This document shows, piece by piece, positions 1-11,474 of a stretch of DNA of 64,000 bases. The stretch lies in NCBI GenBank assembly GCA_964017235.1, contig OZ024936.1:10144496-10208495 (forward strand). The letters are read 5' to 3'. Below the pieces are notes generated by a model. It was not told the DNA's origin and did not search any database. It saw only the letters and a program-made list of their open reading frames with translations. Source of the DNA: Sabellastarte sp. h YS-2021 (taxonomy: Eukaryota; Annelida; Polychaeta; Sabellida; Sabellidae). Position numbers and translations under genes: made by a program. The first letter of the stretch is position 1, and each line of letters opens with the position of its first letter.

Positions 1-36
1 ACAAAGTACAGGTTCACAAGAAACAGTATTTTATTC

Positions 37-660
37 TTGACTGACATTCTTGAGCCACATTTGAAAAGGGCCACCCATCGTTCTTGTTCAGTTGATGTTC
101 ATTTGCAGGTCCTATCAGCCTTATACTTTCTTGCTAGTGGTTGTTTCCAAAGAATAACGGCTGACAGTAGAGATATCAACCTTTCACAAGATACAATCAG
201 CAGAGTTGTAAACTCATTTTGTCTGTCTTTGTGTTCCATGAAAAACAATTTTATTAAATTCCCCACCACACAGGACAAGATATTGCACAATGAGCAGCAT
301 TTTTTAAGAACCTCGAAATTACCAAATATTGTTGGATTAATAGATGGAACCCAAGTTCAAATCATTGCCCCAAGAGAGCAGGAAGAAATATATGTCAATC
401 GCCAGAATTACCATTCAATAAATGTGCAAGTAGTTTATTGTGGCCAAGTAGCCAGGATCAGTGCATGACAGCACCATCCTGAAGGAATCTCAATTGAAAC
501 TGTACTTTGATACCAGAGATCCAAATGACAAATGTATTCTACTGGGGGATTCTGGTTATGGATGTAGCAACTGGCTACTTACTCCATATAAGTATCTGTC
601 TGATGCAACAATGTTACGCTTTAACAAATGAGTATCTTGTTTCCCATTTTGTAATCCACA
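37..660 (+). pseudogene. PIF/Harbinger transposase relic (HARBI1-like DDE nuclease)
   Basis: The open segment 37-468 (143 codons) reads like the N-terminal and central part of a HARBI1-type transposase: a helix-turn-helix-like stretch, then 'VGLIDGTQVQI' with the first catalytic Asp, then 'YVNRQNYHSINVQVV'. Homology continues after the stop in another frame (about 446-630): 'PGSVHDSTILKES' and 'LLGDSGYGCSNWLLTPY', the second and third blocks of the DDE_4 domain. Between them some codons are missing, and a tag stop stands where family members usually have Trp in the 'AKWPGS' block. The family cuts and pastes DNA with 3-bp target duplications. This copy is broken by a small deletion, a frameshift and stops, and its 5' part lies at or beyond the window edge. 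The family assignment is firm; activity is excluded. Confidence 0.82.
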
Positions 661-827
661 GTTTTGCCTAACATACAGAACAGTTTTATTTATCCATGAG
701 TTTTCACAATACCATGTGTATTCCACATTTATGAGTAATAAAGTAAGCATTTCATATACATTACAAGAAATGCTATAAATTATTACCCAAAAAGGCTAAA
801 ATATTCTGTACTCAGTAGTTGTAAATT

Positions 828-1000
828 TCGGTGAGATCTCGTGTGACAGATAAAAAAACAGATCAAATATTTGATCTTTTCAGCTCAAGTGATCCCTGCT
901 TTGTGAATAGCTATTTGATCCACTGGCTCACTTGAAACTTTTTTCTCAAATTTGATCTGATCTTGATCTGATCTTAATCCTTGTTAGTGAATACCGCCCC
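828..1000. repeat. probable Harbinger-type element terminus
   Basis: The stretch is rich in GATCTGATC-like words, contains an imperfect inverted repeat (AAGTGATCC at about 899 and GGCTCACTTG at about 924), and ends in GTTAGTGAATACCGCCCC at 983-1000. The reverse complement, GGGGCGGTATTCACTAAC, resembles PIF/Harbinger termini. It may be the 3' end of the element whose transposase relic lies at 37-660. The partner terminus would be left of the window, so this is unproven. Confidence 0.4.
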
Positions 1001-2020
1001 TGGCAATGTATCATGAATTATTGGCTGGCACATTTCTACATTGTGGACATCTACAATTATTGTCACAATTCAAAGCATATAGGATTGATTGTTAAAACTA
1101 AGTACAAACATCAACTTAAAACAAGATATTACTGCTAACCTTCAGTTTTGACAACATTAAATTGACTGTTTTTACTATGTTTAATATCTACTAAGGAAGA
1201 GCCTCAAGTTCAACTGCGGACTCCAATATACAGCAAAGTAAGTATTCCCTAGGCATAGCTAGTTTCAGACCATTGAAATGCCAGATTTAAATAACCTGTG
1301 GGAGAGGCCCTGGTGAAGATATAAGAATGATTTAAGGTTGTGTTGAAAACTAGCAGGAGGCAGAATGCACATCATTTGGCCAATCACTCCAAACTGTGAC
1401 CCAGATTTTTCTGTCATGTTAAGATTTTGTTTAAATATCACATAACATTACCAAGAACAAATTATGAAGGTGTTACTGTAAGGCAGATATTATAATTATG
1501 TTTTTTTCAGAATATGTGCATAACTCCAGAACTATTCAGTAAACATGGGTAATATTCTCACGTAATGTCTGTTGGTTTGAACCATGACCGAGTCTTCCTG
1601 AAACACCATGTGAATGGAGTAAATTTTGAAATTGGTGTCATGCACATTTCAAGCATTAGTAGTTTTTTTTTAAAAGATTTTTAAACCTTTTCCCTAGGTT
1701 TACTGTCAGTCCATGCTCACAGCTGAAAAAATATTTCTAATATAAACTAAATTGGTGTGTAACTAAATCAACATGGGAAGTTTTAATCAGAATGGATGTA
1801 ACAACAAATATATGACAAATGTGTATTGACTGTTATACATGTATTTGTGAGAATACATTCTACATGTAAATTTTTGTGGTAGTTGTTGAGAAAGCATGGT
1901 ATATCATTTTCTGTTTCATGTTCAACTGAAATGTTATGGCTCACACTATTACCAAGTTAAGCACACTAAAATAATGATGTTACTCACTTTGTTTCTAAAG
2001 CATAAATTTTTTTAATTTTA
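1001..2020. other. AT-rich non-coding stretch
   Basis: No ORF with family resemblance, no clear repeat and no RNA gene was seen. It contains only T- and A-runs such as the T8 near 1663. Confidence 0.5.
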
Positions 2021-2279
2021 TTTATTTATTTTTTGTTCCCTGAGGAACAGACCCACCATTGTCTTGACCCAAAGAGAGGAGACACTGATCAGAGCATACA
2101 TGAAGTGAGCACCAGAGACTATATCTGCACATATAACCAGGACACTCACATCCACTATTTTTTCCGCAATGCCTGTACATATTGGATTAATAAAGTGAAT
2201 TATTGCTACACTAACATCTTTTGTGCTACTCCAGTACAACCCAATCCAAGGCACCCACAGATTTGTTTCTGATACACAT

Positions 2280-4265
2280 AACACAAACCACAACAAGAAC
2301 ACCACCCAAACTGACACTTCTACGGCTTACCAAGTAGGTGTAGTTAATTCATCTAACTATTCTTTATCTGAAGCAGAAATATCTCTGCTATCCAAATGTG
2401 TCAACTTCTGTCCATCTCCAGGTGAACCCAGGTGAACTCAGACAAGACCTTGACAATTTCCATCGAGATCTGAGATGCTATCATTTCTTCCACGCTGAAG
2501 ATAATAACACCAGAAACCACCCAGGTAACAGCACCAATACGCTACTCCACGGAACTGACCAGAAGGCTTCCTAAGTTAAAAAGCCTTCAAACACCACAGA
2601 CTCAAACATAAGTCACTGTGGCAACCCCGTTCCCTCCCACCATAGAAGGGATGATAATGTTTCATGAAACAGAAGAACCAAACATTAAACCGCAAGGTAG
2701 ACAACCTAACCAAATCTGAAAGACTAGCCATTAAGCAGTTATTCAACAATAAGGACATTACTATCAAACTGGCAGACAAGGGCTCAGCAGTGGTGATACA
2801 AGATACGACAGCTTAAATAGCAGAAGCACAATGCCAACTAAGCGGCAGGAACTTCTACTCATGACAAGCTTGTGACCTCACCCCGGTCCACGATGCCCTG
2901 GTAAAATAAGTACTTACAACAGACATGTAAGCCAGGGATGAAACTGATCAAAAGTGTTATGACTTCCTCCACCAGAAAGAACCCAAAGCCCCAAGGTTTT
3001 ATACTCTTCCCAAGATCCACAAAAAAACTCGATCCCCCTCCAGATCGACCAATCTTATTGCCAATGGTCAACCAAAGCCCCACAGAACGTATGTCATCTT
3101 TTGTAGATTACGTTCTCAAACCCACTATAACACATATACGATCCTTTTACAAAGACACCACACACTTCCTGCAAATACTTCAAGGCATACCACCTTTACC
3201 ACCTGACAGCTTTTTAGTAAAACTGGATGTCACTTCCCTATATACCAACATCCCTAACAAGGAAGATATCAGAGCTGCAGCCAAAAACCTAGCCAAATAC
3301 AGACGAGGGGCAAGGCACCACAACAATTAGTCTCTAATTCAACTGCTTGACCTAGTTCTAAATATGAACAAGTTTGAGTTCAATAGAGAACACTATCTCC
3401 AAATCTCAGGTACAGCCATGGGCACTCGAGTAGCACCATCTTTTGCCAATACTTTCATGGGCAACTTTGAAGACACCCATGTATACACCCACCGTATACA
3501 GCCACTTCTATGGCTACGGTTAATTGACAATATTTTTATGATATGGATGCACAATAAACCAAAAAAGACAATCTTTTTGCAATAACCACATATCAACCCA
3601 ATTTTGCTTGCATAAAAATCGCATAAAACCAGTCATTTAAAGAACTTGCACCACTTGACCAGATCCAATGATACCAAATATATATTTGACATAAATATTA
3701 CTTTGCTCATAGATGTAACCAAAACCTATGGGAGATGCTGGTACCTGCAAAGGTACAATACCCACCCAAACCTGGCAACATAAGCATTCAACCCCCAGCT
3801 ACCCACAAAGAAGTGCAGGTACTGTCCCTGCTTGAACACCACAGGCCGTATAACTTGCAGTACCACAAATCATTGGTACTCCTCCAAAATACAGGTTGAC
3901 TGCAAGAGCAGTAATCTTATTTACTGCATCACTTGCAAAAAAAATGTAAAATCCAATACATCGGACAAACAAAACGTTGACTCATAGACCGTTTCCAAGG
4001 CCATTTCTACAACATCAACAGCAAGAATCTCAAAGATACAATTGGACATCATATCAACCAGCGGGACCACAAAGATATTTCCAATATCGAACTACACATT
4101 GTGGATTTCATTCATGCACACCCAGAATCCCAAAAGGCTTCCAAAATACACCGGACCATTGAGAGGAATTGACAATACAGGATGCACTCTAATGCACATC
4201 AAGGCCTCAACATTCAGGACCAGCCTCGAGTGTCCAACTTCTCACTTGCCATATTCATAATATAT
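2280..4265 (+). pseudogene. Penelope-like retroelement relic (RT + GIY-YIG nuclease)
   Basis: Several frames carry Penelope-like polyprotein blocks in the right order. 'SLSEAEISLLSKCVNFCP' (2360-2415) is the conserved N-terminal block. 'IKLADKGSAVVI' (about 2765) follows. 'FYTLPKIHKKT' (about 2995-3030) is the RT entry. 'VKLDVTSLYTNIPNKED' (about 3217-3270) is the RT catalytic block A. 'ISGTAMGTRVAPSFANTFMG' (3397-3460) is the next. A Cys-rich linker (3800-3930) precedes a GIY-YIG-like domain in frame at 3955-4250 ('QYIGQTKR', 'IGHHINQRDHKDISNIELHI'). Known family biology: PLEs use this RT and nuclease for target-primed insertion. At least six stops and frameshifts show that the copy is dead. 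The usual flanking direct repeats were not identified. Confidence 0.85.
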
Positions 4266-5585
4266 TAACAGATAAGATGGACACTCAGTCATCCTGATCC
4301 ACATCACAAGATTAGTTCCATAGGTAACTTAAAACATCACGGGCCCCTGGGCCTGTCACACACCTGAACTCATAACCCCTATGTGCACATACCAGTAACA
4401 TAGGTGGAACCCACACCAGGTTAAGTGTCAGCAAACGCAAGTTGCATACAGGATCCCCAAACAACCCATTTGGGGTCTGTGGAAATACCCCATTTCACAC
4501 ATATCATTCAGTCACCTTAACACACACTAAAGCACCCCTATTGGCATCTGATGAGCCTCTCCGGTGAAACCGTGCAACCATCAGCACTCACAACCACACA
4601 CACATAGTTCTGATGTCAAAGCTATGTCACTTGTGATGTCACAGCCTTGAGGCCAGTCATAATGACACCAGTGTGTGACCTTTGCGGCGGACTGGCAGAC
4701 AACGACCGCCAACTCTGTCGTTGGGCCGAAATCTTACCATACAAGTGGGCCGCCGTGTCCTCCATTTTTTAAAAGGCAAAATCACATCATATTTTAAAAA
4801 TATATACAATATATTAGAAATGTAATCACATTTTTACTTTGAATTTATACCATATTTCTTGGAGGAAGTTGTCAGCCATTTACAGACGTAAACAAACACT
4901 TTCAACACGTGCGACCCGACTGCGCATGTGCGACCTAATTTTTCGACCAATCAGCTTTTGGCTTAAATATACCACAGACCTGAGTAAATAAATTCTACAT
5001 TTTTGTTCCTGTTTTATTTTTTTTAAATCACATAACTTTTTGAAAGATAGTTTAGCACGTATGTTTATTTCTAACTTTTTGAAAGATAGTTTATTGATAG
5101 TTTATAGATGTTTATTGGTAATTTACAGAGTGGATGACTGTGATTTGTATGCTTTATGTTTCATGAAAAGACAGTTTCAAGAGTGTTACCTTTTAAGCAG
5201 TTAAGAAAGAATGTAAAAATCTTCTTTTATAATTGCAAAAGTAAAACAATTGCAAAATGTTACAAGCTCTATCATAATAATACATTTTCATGGGAACAAT
5301 TCTAAAAGTTGCAAAAAAGGTAAAAATATTTGGGCAGACAACTTTTGTGAAGGGCAGACAACTTTTTTGAGTTCCTGGACCAATGGTCCAGGATGTTTTT
5401 AACACAAAAGTCCCACACTGAATGACCCTATATAGACTCCATTGTGATGTCCTCAAGTCATAGATTCCTGCAAATCTATTGGCTAACCACAACTTCACCA
5501 TTCAAAGTCAAAACAAGCACAGTCACCAAACAGTTAAGACGTGCATTGGAGTCCAAGTAATAATTTGCCATGTTAAAAGTTCATT
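4266..5585. other. non-coding flank of the Penelope relic
   Basis: No convincing coding region. A short inverted repeat (CCCCAAA and TTTGGGG, about 4453-4475) lies in the first part. 4680-4930 is CpG-richer than its surroundings (GCGGCGGACTGGC, CAACGACCGCC), and could be an element end or a promoter-like patch. The duplicated phrase GGGCAGACAACTTTT occurs at 5333 and 5351. Confidence 0.4.
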
Positions 5586-5587
5586 TT

Positions 5588-5865
5588 TGTTGTGATGCAT
5601 AGTATTGCTGAATAAGACAGTTGAGATTTTCCCACTGTTCATGTACAGTTTTCTCATCTGGATGGTCCTTGAGAAACTTGGCAACTGCTCTGTTGTGAAT
5701 GTAGGCACAATATACAAGTTTTGAATGAAATATTGTTTTTGGAAAGTGTCTTCCTTTTTGTTTTAGTTCTTCAAGTAAACATCAGCCACTGCGTCCACGG
5801 AATCTGCACTGGTATATCTTCCACCAGTGGAAGGTGGTCTAATTCTGACTTCATAAAAACGGTTT
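5588..5865 (-). pseudogene. coding relic, possibly RecQ-like helicase fragment
   Basis: Read on the minus strand, two overlapping frames look protein-coding. One follows a splice-acceptor-like tttcttactttcag (about 5866) and reads 'FYEVRIRPPSTGGRYTSADS' onward. The other runs on as 'EELKQKGRHFPKTI' and ends at a TGA near 5588. The junction needs a one-base frame change near 5778. 'ELK.KG..FPKTI' resembles motif IV of RecQ-type helicases, many decayed copies of which occur in invertebrate genomes. No other helicase motif is visible, so this is a weak guess. It could equally be an unrelated exon or transposon relic. Confidence 0.25.
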
Positions 5866-5869
5866 GTCC

Positions 5870-7210
5870 TGAAAGTAAGAAATCCCAATCTTTAGTTCTG
5901 AGACAAGCAATTCACGTATTATTTGCTGCATATTTAGTGTGGATCTTAAAGAACTTAACATTTATGTGAATGTAAGTAGGTTATAGGTATTTGAGGAAAT
6001 CTTTTGAAATAATTTGCGGAAATAGCAATGCAACAGGATGAAGAACCAATTTTTCACCACTTTCAGAACTTTTTTTTTTTTTTTTGTTTCACAATCAGAT
6101 TTCTGGCTTTTCAGAGAATTAGATTATTATTGGAATATTATGAAATTGGTCCATATGTATTTAAATTACTATGCAACAAATCAAGTTAAGTCTAAGTTAA
6201 TTTTTATATTAATTTAATGCTGCTTGTCTTAACATATAATCTCTATTTTCACACAGACTGCTAACTGTAGCAATGCAAGGTATTGTGACGTAATACTTAA
6301 GGTAGTCAGGCCTTGCAGAAAGGACATCTAATAATAATCATATATAAAGGAATGCAACAAATTCTTGAGACTCTGGGTAGATGATGAGAATAAGATCTGA
6401 TGAATACCACTGTCACTTGTCATATGTCAGTAATTCTTTTATAATTGATTTATACATATGTTTACTCAGAATTTAATGTCTGTATATTTTATTGAAAAGT
6501 GAACACAATAAAGATGGGGACACATTATTATTAAGGGGGTGCTGAAATTTTCCACTCTGACATTTCATACAACCACTATATAGCCCCAGAAAATTTGTAT
6601 TAGTGGTTTTACCAAAATTATTTTAATGTGTGTACAATTGTAGTTGTAATGTAGTGCAAAACTTCATTCACTAGAAGCATCCTACCAGTGAATGCCCGCC
6701 TCCCAGTAAATACCTACCTCGGCAATACACAATTGGTTCCCCCAGTAGGCTTAGCTGGTTTTTCCAGGAAAAATCATAGTTTTGTTTGGGTGCAGCAATA
6801 AATCAAAATTTCACACAACTGCATAAATCAAGTAATTTCCACTTTTGTAGTTTAATAACACTTAATACTATTACATTAACGCTCAAATATCATTCTAAAA
6901 TGACAAGGCTGTGTCCATGATTCTGATTGGCTAATCAAGAAAATATATTTCATTGGTTAAATCAGCATAACCTCACAGGTTTAAATTATCGCTAAAACAA
7001 CTGTTTTGGTGAATCTGATTGGCTAAAGATTGGAGGAAATATGGCTGTCCTGCCAAAAACTCCCTGCAATGTAAAATGTTTTTGTCATTAAAATGTGAAT
7101 AATAATAGTACACATACTATTTAAAAATTTGTTATGTTAGAATAGAAATAACCGATTCTGATTTCTGGGTTACAAGAGATTTTACAACGAATAGTAATAT
7201 TAGGATCACA
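5870..7210. other. AT-rich non-coding stretch
   Basis: No supported gene. It contains a T17-like run at about 6068 and the repeated phrase CTGATTGGCTAA (6921 and 7015). No element boundaries were recognised. Confidence 0.45.
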
Positions 7211-7226
7211 AAGGTGAAGCCTGAGT

Positions 7227-7725
7227 AAAGTAAAGTAAAGTAAAGTTAAAATTTAAAGTGCTAAACACCTTGGTGTTATGCAGCACCATTAAAATTAATA
7301 AATACATTAACTAAACAATGTGTACTACATGAAGAAATCTGACTAGTTACACATAGTAAAAAAGACATTAAGCAAACAATATTTGAATAAAACACAATAC
7401 AAGAAAAAGACTAGAGGAACGACAAATACAGACTACAAATACTTTTACTAAACAATATGTATAACATAATCAAATATAAAAAAATCATGACTAGAAATAC
7501 AGATTAAAACTAAACCAGAATATACAACTAACGGTACAGATACAATAAAACAGGTACAAACCATAAATAGAACAAATTCTAAAAAGGAGTAAAATAAAAG
7601 AAAACATCAATAAAATCTAGTCAAAGTTTGTGTTGTTCTGTGATATCACACCCCCATTTAGTCGCCTCTTACGACACGCAGGAGGGCACGTTGGGCCTAT
7701 TCTACTTCCCCGGACCCACAGGGGG
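7227..7725 (-). mobile_element. 499-bp retroelement: unknown head plus LINE-family tail, with 16-bp TSD
   Basis: The insertion is bracketed by perfect direct copies of AAGGTGAAGCCTGAGT at 7211-7226 and 7726-7741. Read on the minus strand it starts with a GC-rich head at about 7725-7625 (CCCCCTGTGGGTCCGGGG, GTCGTAAGAGGCGACTAAA). It continues with an AT-rich 3' region matching the tail of the neighbouring RNase-H LINE (8012-8450), including the AACACCAAGGTGTT-like block, and ends in tandem TTTAC repeats. It is either an internally deleted LINE (5' end joined to 3' UTR) or a SINE-like element borrowing the LINE tail. No coding capacity. Confidence 0.8.
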
Positions 7726-8011
7726 AAGGTGAAGCCTGAGTCATTCTAACAAATTATAAGTTGTGTTGTGGCTCATCATTGGTTATTTCTATAACAGCAT
7801 GATATAAATAGGAAGTAACCATACAAAAACAAATCCAGAGGGCACGCATTAGCGAGATTAAAAATTCAGCAGTGAGATTAAAAACTTAAGATACCAGTAA
7901 AGAATGATCAACTATTTTAAAAGTTCTCCTTATGTTTACATAATATTATGAAAATTACGGAACTGTTATTCCAGAATTGTATGAACCACTTTACTTTCGG
8001 AGGCTTTTGAC

Positions 8012-9445
8012 AAGTAAAGTAAAGTTAAAATTTAAGGTGCTTAAACACCTTGGTGTTATACAGTACCAATAAAATTAATAAATACCTTAAGTAAACAATA
8101 TATACAAACATCTACAAAAATATGAATAAAATACATGACTAGATGCACAGAATAGAATGTATGTATAACAAGATAAAATAAAATTTAAATGTGCAACAGA
8201 TTGCAAGATAAGTATTAGTGTAAAATAAAATAAATAAAAAACAAGAATACAAATATCACAAGAAAAGATGTACACAACTAGGAAAACCACAATAAATTAA
8301 CACAAAACACAGAATAAATTAATTCACTGAAATTTGAAGAATAGTCCACTTTCTTTCAAAAAAATACATATGCTTTTTACATTACCATTAAATAAATCTT
8401 TTAAGTAGCTTATATTTCTGTAGTATTTAATTCTTGTGTCACGTAGGTTGATACAGTGCAACAATATATGTTTCACTGTATTAGGTCAATGACATGGAAT
8501 CCACCAGGGCATATCTTCACCTTTCAACAGATAACTGTGTGTGAAATATGTGTGTCCTATATGGGCTTGAGTTATAACCTTTTCCTCCCTACGAGAATAG
8601 TTTATTATCAAGGCCACTTCTGTTTAAAAACACTATTTGTATTTACTTTCATGTCTGTATAGGGGACTTTCAAGTCTAAAACATTAATATTCAAGGCCTG
8701 TTTGGCAAGCTCATCTGCCTTTTCATTGCCTTTTATGCCTACGTGACTTGGAACCCAAGCTAAAACAACTTTCTTATTGACTGAACAACAATCATTAAAA
8801 AGCTTTAAAATATCTTGAATAAAAGGATGATCACAGTTGTTGCCATCAAGAGCTTGAAGACTAGATAAAGAGTCACAAAATATAATAAAACAATCCTCAT
8901 CACAGCTTTTAACTACATGTATATTAAAAGCCATTTTCAGAGCCTGTAGTTCAGGTGTGAATATACTAGCATTGCCAGGAAGTCTGACCTGGGCACTGAG
9001 GTTATTAGATGTAGCAGCTGCAACAACCCTGTTATCTGTTTTCGACCCATCAGTATAAATAGCCCTATAGTCAGTGTAATAGCTTTTTAACTCAGTAAAC
9101 TGGCTTTGAAAAAGACAATCATCACCAAGATGTTTCTTTTGATGGGTGAGATATAAGTCTATGTGAGGTTTCTGTACTTTCCAGGCTGGGTCATCTGGCA
9201 ATGACACAGTCTGAAATAGATCCAGCTGAGGACAGACAGCAGACAAATCTTCCTCTACATGATGCCCAAAAGATCTTATTGCAGATGGTTTCTTATCATA
9301 AAGATCATAAAACTGGGGGTTAAAAACAACATCGTAAGCTGGATTGTCAGTATTACTTCTCAATTTCAAACCATACTGAATACACAATATATCAAACCTT
9401 AAATACAAGGGTGGTTCATTTGCAGAGGCTTGTGATAAAGCTAAA
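8012..9445 (-). pseudogene. 5'-truncated RNase-H LINE (I/Nimb-like), C-terminal ORF2 fragment
   Basis: The 266-codon ORF at 9408-8608 encodes the C-terminal part of a LINE ORF2. An RT-to-RNase H linker ('DILCIQYGLKLRSNTDNPAY', conserved among I-group LINEs) is followed by an RNase H domain with 'IYTDGSKT' (first Asp), 'PELQALKMAF' (Glu), 'FIIFCDSLSSLQAL' (Asp) and 'AWVPSHVGIKGNEKADELAK' (last Asp). Coding similarity extends upstream to about 9445 (no start codon there). After the stop at 8608 it resumes in other frames, with a Cys/His motif remnant near 8500, then an AT-rich 3' UTR ending in AAAGT-type repeats at 8012-8025. The copy at 25273 is intact across the same region, so the stop here is a lesion. 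It was inserted as a truncated, dead copy. Confidence 0.85.
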
Positions 9446-9935
9446 CATGGTGAAAGTATGAAGAAAAAATCAAAAGAATATGGGATTCCAAGGAGGACAA
9501 CAAGAGATCATATAAGAGTCAAGGTGAAATACTTTGATAGCTATACTGTCTATCCCGAATGCTATCCACAGAGGAGGAGGCTGCTCTATTGGATTATATC
9601 AATTGCAGGAATTATCACAATTTGTCACTTTTGAGGAATAGTGGTTAGTGACATTTAATAAACCAAAATATATAATTACTGACTATATTACAATACTGTT
9701 GCTACATGAAGTGCTATTAAACTTCATTTAACAGATAATATTGCATAATGATGTTGTGCCTGTACTCCAGGACCTGTAAATTCCGCAATTACAACTTTAA
9801 CTGGTCAATTATTATTTTTCCTTTTGAGGACGTGCCAATTTCTAAAGGCATGAAATGATATTATACTTAAATGTACATTTCTCTTGCCACTTACATAATT
9901 AGAATGAGTTTGTTTTATCTTTTTTAACAAAGGAA
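9446..9935. other. stretch without recognised genes
   Basis: The first 190 bases have short open frames but no motif. The rest is AT-rich and non-coding. Confidence 0.4.
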
Positions 9936-9939
9936 ATAA

Positions 9940-10470
9940 GTGCAGAGGACCAGAAAGAATGCTAGTTTGTGAATTCAATTAGAAAAAAGGGCCATCTGAT
10001 AAATGGTTTAACTCACTCCAACAAAGGTATCCTGAACTTAAATCGGCAGTGCCTGAGACTATTGATTTGGCACATGTAGATCAATCCTGGGAAGATGTGA
10101 TTGATCTTTTTTTCAGTTTTATGGTGAGTTGAATAAGAGAAATAAGACATCTTCATCTTGCTGCATCTTTGAAGCAGTTAATATCTTATACTATAGAAGT
10201 GAAATTTGCAATTGGTGTAAATGTTAAAAATTAGTTATCAGAATTAACTATTTAGTACACTATATGTACATACTTTTATTTCACATAAATATCATAAATA
10301 AACCTTAACAAGTGAAAATGTTCTGTTTTCTTACAAAAAGGTGTTAAGAAACTACACTGAAAAAGCTGGTCATTGAGGATGCACCAGAAAGGATCTTCAC
10401 TGTGATAAAACTGGGTGAATATCCATATGCTGCAACAGGACAGAGGGCATATCACAAGAAAGGGCAGTCT
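9940..10470 (+). pseudogene. pogo/Tigger-like transposase relic
   Basis: Frame-broken coding traces read 'GPSDKWFNSLQQRYPELKSA' (about 9990-10050), resembling the end of a CENP-B-type DNA-binding domain ('W...F..R.PEL..R.PE'). They are followed by a short acidic/aromatic stretch ('WEDVIDLFFSFM'), then after about 200 bases 'APERIFTV.KLGE' (about 10381-10420), where pogo transposases have the first catalytic 'PERI.N.DETG'. The catalytic Asp is not present. Stops and a gap separate the blocks. The identification rests on a few conserved words only. Confidence 0.4.
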
Positions 10471-11034
10471 TTATACCAGTAAAAAGTAAGAAACTTTTCC
10501 ATGAAAAAAGTAACAATTTGTGATAGTGCTAGCCTGACTGAAACTTATTTCAAAGAGTCTTGGGATATTCAGTGCACAGAAATTTGGACAAACAATAATT
10601 GTAACCATACTGGTAGATATACCAATAAGTAACTCTTGTTTAAGAAATATCATGTGCTAAAAGGATGATCATTAAGCAGGGCTTACAAAACCTATATTTG
10701 TGTTGGCAAGACTTACTCAAAATAATCCTTTTGATGTTTCACGATACAGTACTTAATATTATACTTGCTACAGTCAGTGACCAATTTAAAAACTTGCTAT
10801 GCCGAAGCATTGGCCAGATACACAAAAGTCAGTGAAAAGGTATAGCTATCTCTTTATATTGATGCTGAAGGGCACAAATTTCCGAAAGATCATATTGGAT
10901 TTTCATATCCCTCTTCTGTTACCTCCTTTATTGAGATCTTTAAATATACCTCTACAACAGGAGACAGCACCTTATATTTCAATGACTCCCTGCTGTTTTG
11001 TGTGTTGCTTCAAACTTTCCTTGGGGCCACGGTG
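10471..11034. other. stretch without recognised genes
   Basis: AT-rich. The 120-codon ORF beginning at 10799 has no family resemblance, and its end runs into a dispersed repeat, so it is not annotated as a gene. Confidence 0.4.
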
Positions 11035-11385
11035 GTGTCAGCATTCAAAATTCCCGCCAACCTGCTGGTCTAAAACTGACAACTTCACTCGTGTGACTTG
11101 TGGACCTGTAACTTTAGCAAGTAGATTGTCTGTTTGTTCAGAAACATTCAAAATAAGATAAATTCGCATATATTTGCTTGTTTTTTCAACATATGTTTCA
11201 GGATTTAAGGCAGTAGCCATATTGTACAAAGTACTGTAATTTCTATTCTTATCTCTCTTCTGATTCAATCAGGCTGTCTTTCATTGGCCAATCAGAAGCT
11301 AGCTTTCAAAATTTAGCACTCAAGCACCACTGGCGAGTAGAACTGCAACTGTATTTGTATACCTGTGTTGGTATGTTTGGGTGTT
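11035..11385. repeat. dispersed repeat, copy A (partner at 61566-61890)
   Basis: About 330 bases match 61566-61890 in the same orientation with scattered differences. Shared blocks include TTCCCGCCAACC, TGACAACTT, GGACCTGTAACT, AACATTCAAAATAAGATA, GTAGCCATATTGTA, ACTCTCTTCTGATTCA and CCAATCAGAA.CTAGCTTTC. No terminal repeats or coding potential define its class. Confidence 0.75.
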
Positions 11386-11474
11386 AGTGCAGATTTCGGT
11401 CATTTCATTTACTGCACCAGATCTGCCTTTTTTATTTGTTGGCATTATTTTGGGTGATATGGAGACACTGGGAG

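Noticed and set aside
10799-11161. 120-codon ORF as a host gene
   Set aside because: Half of it lies in the dispersed repeat shared with 61566-61890 and it has no family resemblance.
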